Shown: positions 1 through 8,592, counted from the stretch's first letter. The stretch is 11,734 bases of DNA from SIAJ01 sp036266155 (GCA_036266155.1 DATANR010000487.1:1-11734), one strand, 5' to 3'. Numbers and translations are program-made. Notes: generated by a model from the sequence alone, not told the origin.

Positions 1-3000
1 ACGTCGCTGCTTTGGACAGCTCATTTTTGTCCCCGCCCGCGTCCGCCCCCTCACCCCCGCCCCTCTCCCCCGAAGCGGGGGAGAGGGGAGATAAACCGCC
101 TGCCTCGCTCAACACCGCCCACGATTGCGGCAGCGAGTCGATCTTGCACTCATCATTCACGTGCGAGCCGAGCGGCGTGCCGTCGTCGAACCAGGCACGC
201 AGATACCACTCGCCATCCCACGCGTGCTCATTGACCGCCGCACGCAGTTGCTCAGCCTGCGATCGCATGCGCGCAGCGAGTTCATGGTCGCCCCGTTTCT
301 CGGCGACGACGGCGAAGCGGTTGCGCACGAGGACCTGGAACCACGCGACCCAGACGCTTTCGCCCTTGCCGGCGGCGCCGACGAGGTTCATGCCGTCGTT
401 CCAGTCGCCGCAACCCATCAATGGCAAACCATGAGCACCGAGCGACCAGCCGCGATCGAGAGCCCGCAGACAGTGGATGTAAACTGGATCGGTCTCGGCC
501 GTCTCATCCGGCTGGAAGTAGGTTTCGTGCTCTTCGTCTTTCAACAACGGGCCGCGAACATAGCGAACCGGTTCGTCGAGCACGCTGGCGTCACCGGTGA
601 CTTCGACATAACGGGCAACGGCGTAGGGTAGCCAGAGGAAGTCATCCGAAAACTTCGTGCGCACACCGCGTCCGGTTGGCGGGTGCCACCAGTGTTGCAC
701 GTCGCCTTCGCGGAACTGCCGGCTTGCCGCGCGCAGAATTTGCGCACGTGCTTCAACGGGCTCCGCATAAACGAGTGCGAGCACGTCCTGGAGCTGGTCG
801 CGAAAACCGTACGCGCCGCCCGACTGATAGAACGCCGATCGACCCCACACGCGGCACGCGAGCACCTGGTACGGCAACCAGCGATTCACCAGGATGTCGA
901 GTTTCGAATTCGGCGTACGCACATGAACGGCGGCAAGCCGGCGATCCCATTCGCGGACCACATCGCCGATCGCTGCCTCAGCGTCGCCAGGCTCGCGATA
1001 CTTGGCGGCGAGCCGGCTGGCCCGCTCCGCATCGGGAGCCTGGCCGAGGATGAAGACGATGGATGCCGAACCATGCGGAGCAATCTCGACGGTGCCGAAG
1101 ATTGCGGCGCATGGATCGAGCCCCGCGCCGACGTGGCCGCTCAGGTTTTTGCGCTTGAGAGCTGCCGGCGCCGCCAGCGAACCGTTGCGGCCGATGAACT
1201 CGGTGCGGTCGCCGGTCATCGTGCGCGGGTGCAAGCTCGAATCGGCAAAGGCGACGGCGGCGCCGAATTCGGCGTTGAAGGCATTGCGGGCAAACAGAGA
1301 GCCGCTCTCCGGGTCGCGCTCGGTGACGATCGACCAGGACATCTGTTCGCGCGTCGTGCCGAGCACCCACTCCGCGTAATAGCACGAGCCGATTGTGCGT
1401 TTACGATCGGTGCGATTCGTGATGCGGAGCCGCAAAACCTTGACCGGATCGGCCACGGGCACGAAAGCCGTCAATTCGCAGAGCAGGCCGAATTGTTCAC
1501 GCACATACGCCGTGTAGCCGGCCCCGTGATAGACGACCGTCGGCACATTGCCGCCCGCAGGCAAAGGTGTTGGCGACCAGACTTGACCGGTTTCCTCGTC
1601 GCGCAAATAGACCGCTTCGGCCGGCGGATCGCTGATGGGGTCGTTGCTCCACGGCGTCAAGCGATTCGCCTGGCTGTTGCCGGCCCAGGAGTAGCCGAGC
1701 CCCGCGTCCGTCGTCAGGCAGCCGGCCTGGGAGTTGGCCAGCACATTCGTCCAAGGTGCCGGCGGCGTGCCGGTGATCACGTACTCGCGGCCATCGGGAG
1801 CGAAGCCGCCCGTGCCGTTGGCGAACCAGAGATCGCCGGTCGATTGACGGACCGGTGCGATCGAGTTCATGGGCCGTGTCGGCACGAGCGGCGGCGGCAG
1901 ATCGCGCATGCGCCCGAGCGCTTCGGTCTGATCGGCGAGCGGTCCGCGATCGCCGTAGAGGATGACGCGGGCCGACGCCAGCACGACGCCGCGATCGTCG
2001 CCGAGCTGCCCGGCCCGGCGCACGAACACGCCGCCCGGTCGATCGATTGTCTCGCGGCTGTCGCTTGCACGAGCAAGTGCGGCGAGTTCTTCGTAAAGCT
2101 CCTCGCGGTAGCTAGCCGGTCGATCGGCGAGCAAAACCAGATCAACGGTAAACCCGCGGCCGCGCCAGAAAGCATGGGCCTGCAACGCCTGCTTCGCGAG
2201 GGGCAGACCATCGCCATCGCTGACACAGACGAGAAGAATCGGCAAGTCGCCCGAGATGCCATGCCGCCAGAGCGTCGGCTGCCCCTGACGGTTGCCGGCA
2301 ATGGCAGGCGTCGCACGCAACGCCGTGGGCGGGAACATCACGTGACCGGCGAGGCGCTGATAAAGGTGCGAGAGCGCTGGTGTCAGTTCGAGGTCGATCA
2401 ACTCCACACGGCTATGAGCCCAGGCCAATTCAAACGCGCGCCCCGCCGCGGCCGGATTGCGATAGTGGTCGGCCACCGCGTGGGCCGCTTCCAAGCTGTC
2501 GGTGACGGCCGTGGTGAACGCGAGCGTCACGCTCGAACCCGGCGCGAGCTTGACCGTTCGCCGCAGAGCGAACACGGGATCGAGCACGGCGCCAACGGTG
2601 TTCGTGAGCGGGCGACTGAGCGACTCCGGATCGGCGGCGGTCCGTCGACGGCCAAGAAACTTGGAGCGATCGGTCTCGTACTGCGTCGAACCAATCGGCG
2701 GGGCGTCGCTGGATACGCTGTGCACCGCGAATATCGGCTTCTGATCGGCGGAGCGTGGCCGGCGGTGACAGAGTAACGCGTCCCACTGCGGCAGCCATTC
2801 CGTTTCCAGGAACAGCTTGCCGAACGCCGGATGTGCGAGGTCGGCACGCGAATCGTTCAGCACGATCTCGCAATAGCTGGTGACCTGAAAGGTCCGCGGC
2901 ACCGTGTCGTGATTGACGAGCGTGAGCCGGCGCACCTCGGCGTCGCGATCCGGCGCCACCGTGATTTCCAGCAGCGTTTCCGTCAAGCGATCGCGACGCC

Positions 3001-6000
3001 GGAACTCGGCCTTGTCGGCCGAATAAGTGACTTCGTAGCTGTCGGCCGGTACGCACAGCGGTTGATGACCGGCCGACCACGCTCTTCCCGTCGCGAGGTC
3101 GCGGATGTAGAGGAAGGAGCCGGCCGCATCGCAGGTCGGGTCGGTCCGCCAGCGCGTAACCGCCTGGCCGCGGCAAGCGCTCCAGCCGCCGCCGGCGTTG
3201 GTTACCATGACCGTGTAGTGGCCGTTCGACAGCAGGTGCGGCCGCGGGGCCGGCGTGTCGGCGCGCGTGAGACGCCGATTGACCGCGTCCGGCGCCGGTC
3301 CGCCGGCGCCATCGGAGTCGGCCTCCGGCGGGCGAATCTCCGGTGCGTCGAGGGGCACACGCTCGTGCAAGAGCAATTCGACCGCACGCACCGCGGGCTC
3401 GGCACGCAAGCGCCGCGATAAAGCGTCGCCGGTCAAGCGATTGGTGATGGCGCACAAGCTCATGCCGTGATGGTGGGCCATGTACGACTTGACGACCTTA
3501 CAGCGTTCGCCCTTGGCACATCGATCTTCGGTGAAGTCGATCGCTTCATAAAAGCCGAATGGCCCTTCGCCGCCGGCGGCGCGAAGGGCGGCGAAGTTGG
3601 CAACGGCCGCATGCGCATTCACCGGCACCGCCAACAGCGTGGCGTAGGGAGCGACGACGAGGTCCTTGCCGAGGCCGCGTTTGAGGCCGAGGCCGGGCAC
3701 GCCGAACGACTGGTACTGATAGTCCTGCGAATCCGCGTCCAGCACGTAGAAGCCGGACTCCGAAATGCCCCACGGCGTGTGATTGTGCCGGCCGTATTCG
3801 ATCTGCCGAGCGATGGCGGCGCGTTGCGCCGTGTCGAGCAGCGTGCCCGGCGGGGCCGGCAACAGCAGCCGAGGCATCAGGTACTCGAACATCGTCCCGC
3901 CCCACGAGATCAAGCCGGGCAGGCCCGCAACACGCGTGGAGAGGCGGCCAAGTTGGAACCAGTGCTTGCGGGGGACGACACCGCGGGCGACAGCGAGAAA
4001 ACTCGTGATTGCCGCCTCGGAGGCGAGGAGGTCATAATGCGCCGAGTCGAGCCGTTCGAGCGGAACGTTGTAACCGATCGCGAACAGGTGCCGGGCGTCG
4101 TTGTAAAGAAAGCGAAACTCCATCGCATCCGCGAAGCGCACGGCCCGGCTTGAGAGATGCTTCAGTTCTGCAGCCAGGGTGGAAGCGGTCGATGAGGCGA
4201 TGGACGTGATCAACAACTCGGCGTCGGCCTCATGCCCAGCGGCCGGCGTGCCCTTGGCCCAACCGGCGAGTTCGGCTTGCAGTGTCGGTAGCCGATCATT
4301 CCAGTTGCGGAGCGAATTGGGCGTGTTGAGTTCAGCAATCAATGCTTGCCAACGGCTATCCGATGACTTCAATCGGTCCGCTCGAAGAACCTCGATCCAC
4401 GGGCAGACGCTTTGCAACTCGGCGCGCAGTGCTTGCACTTGCCGTAGCACGGCCTCGGACCAATTCTCCGAACCGCTTGGCAATGCGACAGCGAGCTTCT
4501 CCGCGTGGGCAAGCCGATCGTCCCATTCGACCAGGGTCACTCCCTGATCCGCGGACGCCAGCCATTCACGCAACTCGTCCCCCGCTCCCGCCGACAGTTG
4601 TTCCGCCGCGATATGAGCGGTGTCGCGTAAGCCATCGAGCGCGGCGGGATGCGGAATCACGTCCGCGCTTTTCTCGAGCAGCCCGTTCTTGAGTGCGAGC
4701 AAACAGCCGAGCAGATTGCCGCTGTCGACCGTCGATACATAAGCCGGCGGCAGCGGCTTCAACGTCGTCGTTTCATACCAGTTGAGGAAGTGCCCGCGAT
4801 AACGATCGAGCCGATCGAGCGTGTCGAACGTCTGGCGAACTCGCTCGGCCATCTCGGGCAATGTGACATAGCCGAGATCATGGGCCGACAGCGTCGAGAG
4901 CAGGAGCAACCCCTTGTTCGTCGGCGACGTGCGATGGGCGAGCACGCCCTTGGGATCTTCCTGGTAATTGTCGGGCGGCAGCCAGTTGTCTTCCGCCGTC
5001 ACAAATGTTTCGAAGAATCGCCACGTCTTGCGGGCCGTGCGGCGCAGCTCAATACGGTCTGACGGCGACAGTGGCGGGTCACGGTCCGGCAACGGTCGAC
5101 TGACGATGTAGGCCACCAACGGCGACAGCAGCCAGGCGACCAGCCACGGCAGGGCACTCGGCAACACGCTTGGATTGACAATTGCGATCGCGACACCTAG
5201 GCCAATCGCCAGCGCCAGCCCAGGCCACATGAACACGACGAACGAGAGCAATCCCGCGCCCAGCCGCGCTTCCGCGGCGGCGGCAGTTTCCCATTCGAGC
5301 AAATGCTTCCGCGTGATCAACAGCCGGCCAAGCGTACGGCGGATCGCGTCGAGCGCAATGGCTGCTTGATTGGCAAGGAATGACGCTGACAAGGCGACTT
5401 GTCCCGCCGTCGACGTCAATGAAATGCGCGACTGGCGCAGCACGACCCCGGGAGCGGCGCCGCTGACCAGGCCCAGGATCGCATCAGTCAATTGCAAAAC
5501 GATCGGCAGAGCCAACACTGCCAGAGCGACGAGAGCCCACCACCAGGTCGCGCCCGGCAACACCAAGCAACCGAGCACGATGAGCAGGACCAACGCCGGT
5601 CCGGACAAGCTGCGCCGGAGGTTGTCGAGAATTCGCCAGCGACTGATCGCAGCGAGTGGATTGGCTTTGCGGCCCGCCGGCGTCGGCACGGTGCGCCCGA
5701 GCCACGGCAACAGTTGCCAGTCGCCGCGAATCCAACGGTGCTCGCGTTTGGCGTACGCGTGGTATTTGGCGGGAAAATCGTCGAAGACTTCGATGTCGGT
5801 CACGAGACCGCAGCGTGCGAACGTCGACTCGATCAGGTCATGGCTCAGGATGTGATTGTCCGGCAACGCACGGCCCGCGGTGGCGGCAAATGCATCGACG
5901 TCATATAGGCCCTTGCCCGTGAACGTGCCCTCGCCAAACAGGTCCTGGTACACATCCGACGACGCACTCGAATACGGATCGATGCCTGCCGATCCGGCGA

Positions 6001-7996
6001 AGACGCGAGCGAAGCGCGAACGCATTCCGGTCCAATAGAGGAAGCTCACACGCGGCTGCATCACACCGTAACCGGCGACGACACGGCGACCGTCGGCGGA
6101 GAGCACCGGTCGATTGAGCGGATGCGCCAGCGTCGCGATCATGCGCCGGGCCGCATCGCGCGGCAACACCGTGTCGGCGTCGAGCGTCAACACATAGCGG
6201 ATCTTGAGCGACGACAGGTCGCCCGTCTTGACGACGTAGCTCGTAGCGGTCGCACCGCGCAGCAAGTGATTGAACTCGTCAAGTTTGCCGCGTTTGCGTT
6301 CCCAGCCCATCCATCGGCCTTCGGCCGCATTGAATTGACGCCGGCGATGGAACAGGAAAAACCGATCCGGGCCGTCGCCGACGTAGCGCTCGTTCAATTT
6401 GCGAATGGCCTCGACGGCGGATTGCACGAGAGCATCGTCCTCGGGCATCGTCTCGGTTGGCGCGTCGGCCCAGTCGGTCAGCAGCGCGAAGCGCAATTGC
6501 GGATCGGGATTGGCGAGGTGATGCAGTTCGAGCCGCTCCGCGAGTTGCGTGGCGCTCGATGGCCGAAAGATCATGCCGGGAATGACGACGACAGTCGTGC
6601 AATCGGCCGGAATGCCGGTCGTGAAGTCGAGCTTTGGCAACACGCGCGGCGGCATCAGCTTGCAGACGAGATAGTTGACGAACGCAACGGCGACGTCGGT
6701 AGCCGGGATCAAGGCCGCCAATGCGACGAGAATCCCCAGCCACGCGATCCCCGACGTCAACGCAACCGCGAGGAACACGAGGATCAAGGTGAATGCGAAC
6801 AGGCCGCCAAAGTAGACCGTGTTGGGTACGTCGAGCAGCTTCTGCCGCCAGCATTCCCGGAGCCGGACGCGGCAACCGAGTTCACACGCAAGTTCCGAGC
6901 GTCCATCAGCGACGAGGTAGTAGCCGACATGCCGCTCGCGTTCCGTCCCGCCGGCCGCCGCGCGTGCAATCGCCAGGCGTGCGACATCGACCTCGTTGCG
7001 GCCCGAAGCCTTGGCGAGTCGTTCGACCTCGCGGCGATAGCGGTCGCGCGTGGAAAACTCTTGCCGCGGATACACGCCCGTCGGTTCGGCACGCAAGATG
7101 GCTTCAACGAGACTTGCTTTCTCGAAGAAGACCGACCAGTCGATTGCGTTCAACAGCCGCAGGCTGGTGACGCAGTTGCCGACCGACACCTGATTGGCCG
7201 CCTGCCGGCGATGCTCGCGGACGAGCACTTCACCCAAGTCTTCCGCATGTTGCGTGAGCCAATCCCGCAGCGGCCCGACGGGAATATCGCTCTCGCGATC
7301 GCGTAACGCCTTGTGCCACGCGACGAGGAACGTGTCCGTCGGTCGATCCGGCAAGCGCGGCGGCACGGGCGAACCGACGGCTCGGCCGACCCACGTGGTC
7401 GCGTGCAGCCGTTCGGCTCGTGCTGCCAGCATTTGTGCGCCGAGTCGGCGCAGGTTCTCCAGCAGGGCCAGCCGCAGCATCGTGGGAATCGCCCACAGCT
7501 CGCCGGTCGTCAGGGGGGCCACCTCCTGAAATGCCTGCACAAAGCGCAGGATGGCGCCGTCGTCGAGATGGCTATCCGTGTGGGTGATCAGCGCAACGGC
7601 CAGCGCGTAGATACGCGGCAAGTCAGCCCACGGGCCGGTCGTGACGAGCGGCAACTCGTCGTAGTAGCCGCGCGGCAGGTCCTTGCGCACCTCCCGCAGA
7701 ACTTCCTCAATCACGAAGAAATTGTCGAGCAACCACTCGGCGTCCGGCGTCAGCGGCTCGCGGGCGTTCGCGGCAAGGGCGGCTTCCGCGACCGCGTCGT
7801 TGAGGACGTTCTCGTTATCGCGCAGCCGGCGCAGCAGCGCATCCGAACCCGGCTGCACGGCAGCGGGCCATTGCGCCGCGACGGACCGGGCCAAGTCGGC
7901 GAGATGGTCGTGACCCAGCACGTGCGAACGAAACGGAGCGTCCGCCTCGGCAATGAATTGGTCGTCCGTGGGCGCCAGCAATTCGGCTAGATTCAT
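1..7996 (-). CDS. ndvB: Cyclic beta-1,2-glucan synthase (NdvB/ChvB/Cgs family), 3' end beyond the window
   Basis: This inner-membrane enzyme builds beta-1,2-glucan from UDP-glucose, trims it and cyclises it. The frame runs from ATG at 7996 to the left edge without a stop (2665 codons); known homologues have about 2800-2900 residues, so only the C-terminal end is missing. An N-terminal helical region contains NCVTSLRLLNAIDW, a family signature. Membrane segments lie near 396-413, 416-433, 800-838 and 905-965. The GT84 domain shows GWERKRGKL (E566), the DADT metal site (D606/D608), GKGLYDVDAF (Y698) and REHRW (751-755). A glycoamylase-like domain spans about 1000-1420, with EDNWLPP (D1003), STVDSGN (D1091) and GGTMFEYLMP (E1371). 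The GH94 half has two beta-sandwich-type repeats (around N1600 and N2060) and GDWNDGM (2530-2536), which carries the general-acid aspartate. Thirteen checkpoints share one frame, so no net frameshift is apparent. The ribosome site is weak. No ndvA-type exporter is adjacent. A repeat interrupts the C-terminal part. Confidence 0.93.
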   Translation of the reverse strand, partial: MNLAELLAPTDDQFIAEADAPFRSHVLGHDHLADLARSVAAQWPAAVQPGSDALLRRLRDNENVLNDAVAEAALAANAREPLTPDAEWLLDNFFVIEEVLREVRKDLPRGYYDELPLVTTGPWADLPRIYALAVALITHTDSHLDDGAILRFVQAFQEVAPLTTGELWAIPTMLRLALLENLRRLGAQMLAARAERLHATTWVGRAVGSPVPPRLPDRPTDTFLVAWHKALRDRESDIPVGPLRDWLTQHAEDLGEVLVREHRRQAANQVSVGNCVTSLRLLNAIDWSVFFEKASLVEAILRAEPTGVYPRQEFSTRDRYRREVERLAKASGRNEVDVARLAIARAAAGGTERERHVGYYLVADGRSELACELGCRVRLRECWRQKLLDVPNTVYFGGLFAFTLILVFLAVALTSGIAWLGILVALAALIPATDVAVAFVNYLVCKLMPPRVLPKLDFTTGIPADCTTVVVIPGMIFRPSSATQLAERLELHHLANPDPQLRFALLTDWADAPTETMPEDDALVQSAVEAIRKLNERYVGDGPDRFFLFHRRRQFNAAEGRWMGWERKRGKLDEFNHLLRGATATSYVVKTGDLSSLKIRYVLTLDADTVLPRDAARRMIATLAHPLNRPVLSADGRRVVAGYGVMQPRVSFLYWTGMRSRFARVFAGSAGIDPYSSASSDVYQDLFGEGTFTGKGLYDVDAFAATAGRALPDNHILSHDLIESTFARCGLVTDIEVFDDFPAKYHAYAKREHRWIRGDWQLLPWLGRTVPTPAGRKANPLAAISRWRILDNLRRSLSGPALVLLIVLGCLVLPGATWWWALVALAVLALPIVLQLTDAILGLVSGAAPGVVLRQSRISLTSTAGQVALSASFLANQAAIALDAIRRTLGRLLITRKHLLEWETAAAAEARLGAGLLSFVVFMWPGLALAIGLGVAIAIVNPSVLPSALPWLVAWLLSPLVAYIVSRPLPDRDPPLSPSDRIELRRTARKTWRFFETFVTAEDNWLPPDNYQEDPKGVLAHRTSPTNKGLLLLSTLSAHDLGYVTLPEMAERVRQTFDTLDRLDRYRGHFLNWYETTTLKPLPPAYVSTVDSGNLLGCLLALKNGLLEKSADVIPHPAALDGLRDTAHIAAEQLSAGAGDELREWLASADQGVTLVEWDDRLAHAEKLAVALPSGSENWSEAVLRQVQALRAELQSVCPWIEVLRADRLKSSDSRWQALIAELNTPNSLRNWNDRLPTLQAELAGWAKGTPAAGHEADAELLITSIASSTASTLAAELKHLSSRAVRFADAMEFRFLYNDARHLFAIGYNVPLERLDSAHYDLLASEAAITSFLAVARGVVPRKHWFQLGRLSTRVAGLPGLISWGGTMFEYLMPRLLLPAPPGTLLDTAQRAAIARQIEYGRHNHTPWGISESGFYVLDADSQDYQYQSFGVPGLGLKRGLGKDLVVAPYATLLAVPVNAHAAVANFAALRAAGGEGPFGFYEAIDFTEDRCAKGERCKVVKSYMAHHHGMSLCAITNRLTGDALSRRLRAEPAVRAVELLLHERVPLDAPEIRPPEADSDGAGGPAPDAVNRRLTRADTPAPRPHLLSNGHYTVMVTNAGGGWSACRGQAVTRWRTDPTCDAAGSFLYIRDLATGRAWSAGHQPLCVPADSYEVTYSADKAEFRRRDRLTETLLEITVAPDRDAEVRRLTLVNHDTVPRTFQVTSYCEIVLNDSRADLAHPAFGKLFLETEWLPQWDALLCHRRPRSADQKPIFAVHSVSSDAPPIGSTQYETDRSKFLGRRRTAADPESLSRPLTNTVGAVLDPVFALRRTVKLAPGSSVTLAFTTAVTDSLEAAHAVADHYRNPAAAGRAFELAWAHSRVELIDLELTPALSHLYQRLAGHVMFPPTALRATPAIAGNRQGQPTLWRHGISGDLPILLVCVSDGDGLPLAKQALQAHAFWRGRGFTVDLVLLADRPASYREELYEELAALARASDSRETIDRPGGVFVRRAGQLGDDRGVVLASARVILYGDRGPLADQTEALGRMRDLPPPLVPTRPMNSIAPVRQSTGDLWFANGTGGFAPDGREYVITGTPPAPWTNVLANSQAGCLTTDAGLGYSWAGNSQANRLTPWSNDPISDPPAEAVYLRDEETGQVWSPTPLPAGGNVPTVVYHGAGYTAYVREQFGLLCELTAFVPVADPVKVLRLRITNRTDRKRTIGSCYYAEWVLGTTREQMSWSIVTERDPESGSLFARNAFNAEFGAAVAFADSSLHPRTMTGDRTEFIGRNGSLAAPAALKRKNLSGHVGAGLDPCAAIFGTVEIAPHGSASIVFILGQAPDAERASRLAAKYREPGDAEAAIGDVVREWDRRLAAVHVRTPNSKLDILVNRWLPYQVLACRVWGRSAFYQSGGAYGFRDQLQDVLALVYAEPVEARAQILRAASRQFREGDVQHWWHPPTGRGVRTKFSDDFLWLPYAVARYVEVTGDASVLDEPVRYVRGPLLKDEEHETYFQPDETAETDPVYIHCLRALDRGWSLGAHGLPLMGCGDWNDGMNLVGAAGKGESVWVAWFQVLVRNRFAVVAEKRGDHELAARMRSQAEQLRAAVNEHAWDGEWYLRAWFDDGTPLGSHVNDECKIDSLPQSWAVLSEAGGLSPLSPASGERGGGEGADAGGDKNELSKAAT
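46..90. repeat. Palindromic interspersed repeat inserted in frame within ndvB
   Basis: The core is a perfect 12-bp stem, 60-71 (CCCCTCTCCCCC) pairing with 77-88, around a 5-base loop GAAGC. A C-rich flank follows on one side (46-58, with CCCCCTCACCCCC). This stem plus GGGTGAGGG-type flank resembles GC-rich palindromic elements that recur in many bacterial genomes, usually between genes; that resemblance is from memory, not a search. Here it falls inside the coding frame. Read on the gene's strand it encodes LSPLSPASGERGGGEG from residue 2635, just after the conserved SWAVLSEAG and before DKNELSKAAT, which again looks like ordinary family sequence. The frame stays open through the element. Outer boundaries are approximate. 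Confidence 0.75.
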
Positions 7997-8199
7997 TCCC
8001 GGCCCGAAAGGGAAAAGAAAGAGACGACGGGCCGGATTGCAAACGCGATGCCGGCCGTTCCGTGCCGCCGGGCGAAAGGGATGTTGTAAGGCGTTACTCG
8101 GTCGATGCCAACCATGCGCGCAGGCAATACGTCGCGTCAGAGCGCACGGAATTGATTGCCTTCATTATCGATGACCCGCTATCGCGTCAGTCCGCGGTT

Positions 8200-8216
8200 T
8201 GCAGTGTAGTTGCCAA
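8200..8216 (-). promoter_or_regulatory. ndvB: Sigma-54-like promoter candidate facing ndvB
   Basis: Read on the minus strand, the 17 bases are TTGGCAACTACACTGCA. The GG and GC dinucleotides have exactly the spacing of a -24/-12 RpoN promoter (TGGCA then TGC), but the CG after TGGCA and the first T of TTGC are not matched. It lies about 200 bases upstream of the ndvB start. It overlaps one of the TTGGCAA words, so the match could simply reflect that repeated word. Weak evidence. Confidence 0.2.
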
Positions 8217-8293
8217 GTGCCAATTCTTCTTGTTGCGACTCAAACGGAGAGATTGCCAACTAAGGTTGCCAAACACATATGGGGGGTTGGCAA
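8210..8293. promoter_or_regulatory. Cluster of TTGCCAA/TTGGCAA words, possible operator
   Basis: TTGCCAA occurs at 8210-8216, 8253-8259 and 8266-8272, and as its complement TTGGCAA at 8287-8293. A near copy, GTGCCAA, lies at 8217-8223. Four exact copies of a 7-base word within 84 bases, in both orientations and in a spacer upstream of a large biosynthetic gene, suggest binding sites for a dimeric regulator. No known regulator can be named. Confidence 0.3.
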
Positions 8294-8298
8294 TCTCT
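8248..8298. repeat. 13-bp perfect inverted repeat with 25-base loop
   Basis: AGAGATTGCCAAC at 8248-8260 is exactly complementary to GTTGGCAATCTCT at 8286-8298, with 25 bases between. There is no T-run on either strand after the stem, so it is not a standard terminator. It includes two of the TTGCCAA/TTGGCAA words. It could be an operator dyad, a structured RNA leader, or the paired ends of a very small non-autonomous element. The sequence does not decide between these. Confidence 0.6.
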
Positions 8299-8488
8299 GC
8301 TCGCGGATTTCGACGTATCTGATTACCAACGGATAACATGGGCGCCAATTCGACGAACCAAAATTCTAGCGCATAGAACCCCCGAAATGGTGCCGCACGT
8401 ACTGCTTCGCGCCTGGACAGCGTTCAATTCGTTTCACGAGGCGGTTTCGTTCAAGCCCATCAGTCTTCGGTCGGGCTAGTCGGTAGCC

Positions 8489-8516
8489 GGCCCGCCGATT
8501 GGCGGGCCTTTTCTTT
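8489..8516 (+). terminator. Intrinsic terminator on the plus strand
   Basis: GGCCCGCC (8489-8496), loop GATT, and GGCGGGCC (8501-8508) form a perfect 8-bp GC stem, followed directly by TTTTCTTT (8509-8516). The T-run makes it plus-strand only. No convincing plus-strand gene ends before it: ndvB is on the other strand and starts 490 bases away. It may end a small RNA or small gene transcribed from within the spacer, or act as a leader attenuator for the gene at 8593. Confidence 0.8.
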
Positions 8517-8521
8517 CCCGC

Positions 8522-8550
8522 TTGCCCCCGACCGCCCGGCCGGTCAGAAT
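8522..8550 (+). promoter_or_regulatory. Sigma-70-like promoter candidate for the 8593 gene
   Basis: TTGCCC (8522-8527) and CAGAAT (8545-8550) are separated by 17 bases, and each matches four of six consensus positions. It lies just after the terminator and about 40 bases before the start codon, a sensible position. GC-rich genomes give many such matches by chance, and planctomycete promoters are poorly defined, so this is only a candidate. Confidence 0.25.
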
Positions 8551-8592
8551 GCAGGGAGGGACGGTTGGTCTATTGAAGTGCGGGGGACGGTA

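Larger units (their letters stand above)
7997..8592. other. Gene-poor spacer between ndvB and the 8593 gene
   Basis: About 600 bases separate the start of the minus-strand glucan synthase from the next plus-strand gene. The middle (about 8150-8450) is visibly richer in A and T than the surrounding genes, as expected of regulatory DNA. It contains the inverted repeat, TTGCCAA words, terminator and promoter-like sites listed separately. Two short plus-strand frames occur (8062-8322 and 8279-8479). I recognise neither product. The second ends nine bases before the terminator stem, so a small gene there cannot be excluded. No tRNA, tmRNA or SRP RNA signature was found. Confidence 0.6.

Noticed and set aside
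683..2776. Plus-strand open frame of 697 codons antisense to ndvB
   Set aside because: Its composition is very rich in Arg, Ala and Gly with no recognisable domain, and it lies opposite a strongly supported GH94 coding region. It is a codon-bias shadow.
2430..3455. Minus-strand 341-codon frame within ndvB
   Set aside because: It is in a different frame from ndvB, is arginine-rich and has no family features. The ndvB frame is continuous here.
6122..7306. Plus-strand open frame of 394 codons antisense to ndvB
   Set aside because: It overlies the GT84 and N-terminal regions of ndvB, which match the family residue by residue. No domain or signal is visible in the antisense product.
1..7996. Frameshifted or broken ndvB
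   Set aside because: Thirteen motif positions from residue 1 to the last codon share the same frame, so within the window the gene appears intact. The missing end is only the window edge.
8380..8490. Possible tRNA suggested by a GTTCAAGCCC T-loop-like word
   Set aside because: No matching acceptor, D or anticodon stems could be built around it.
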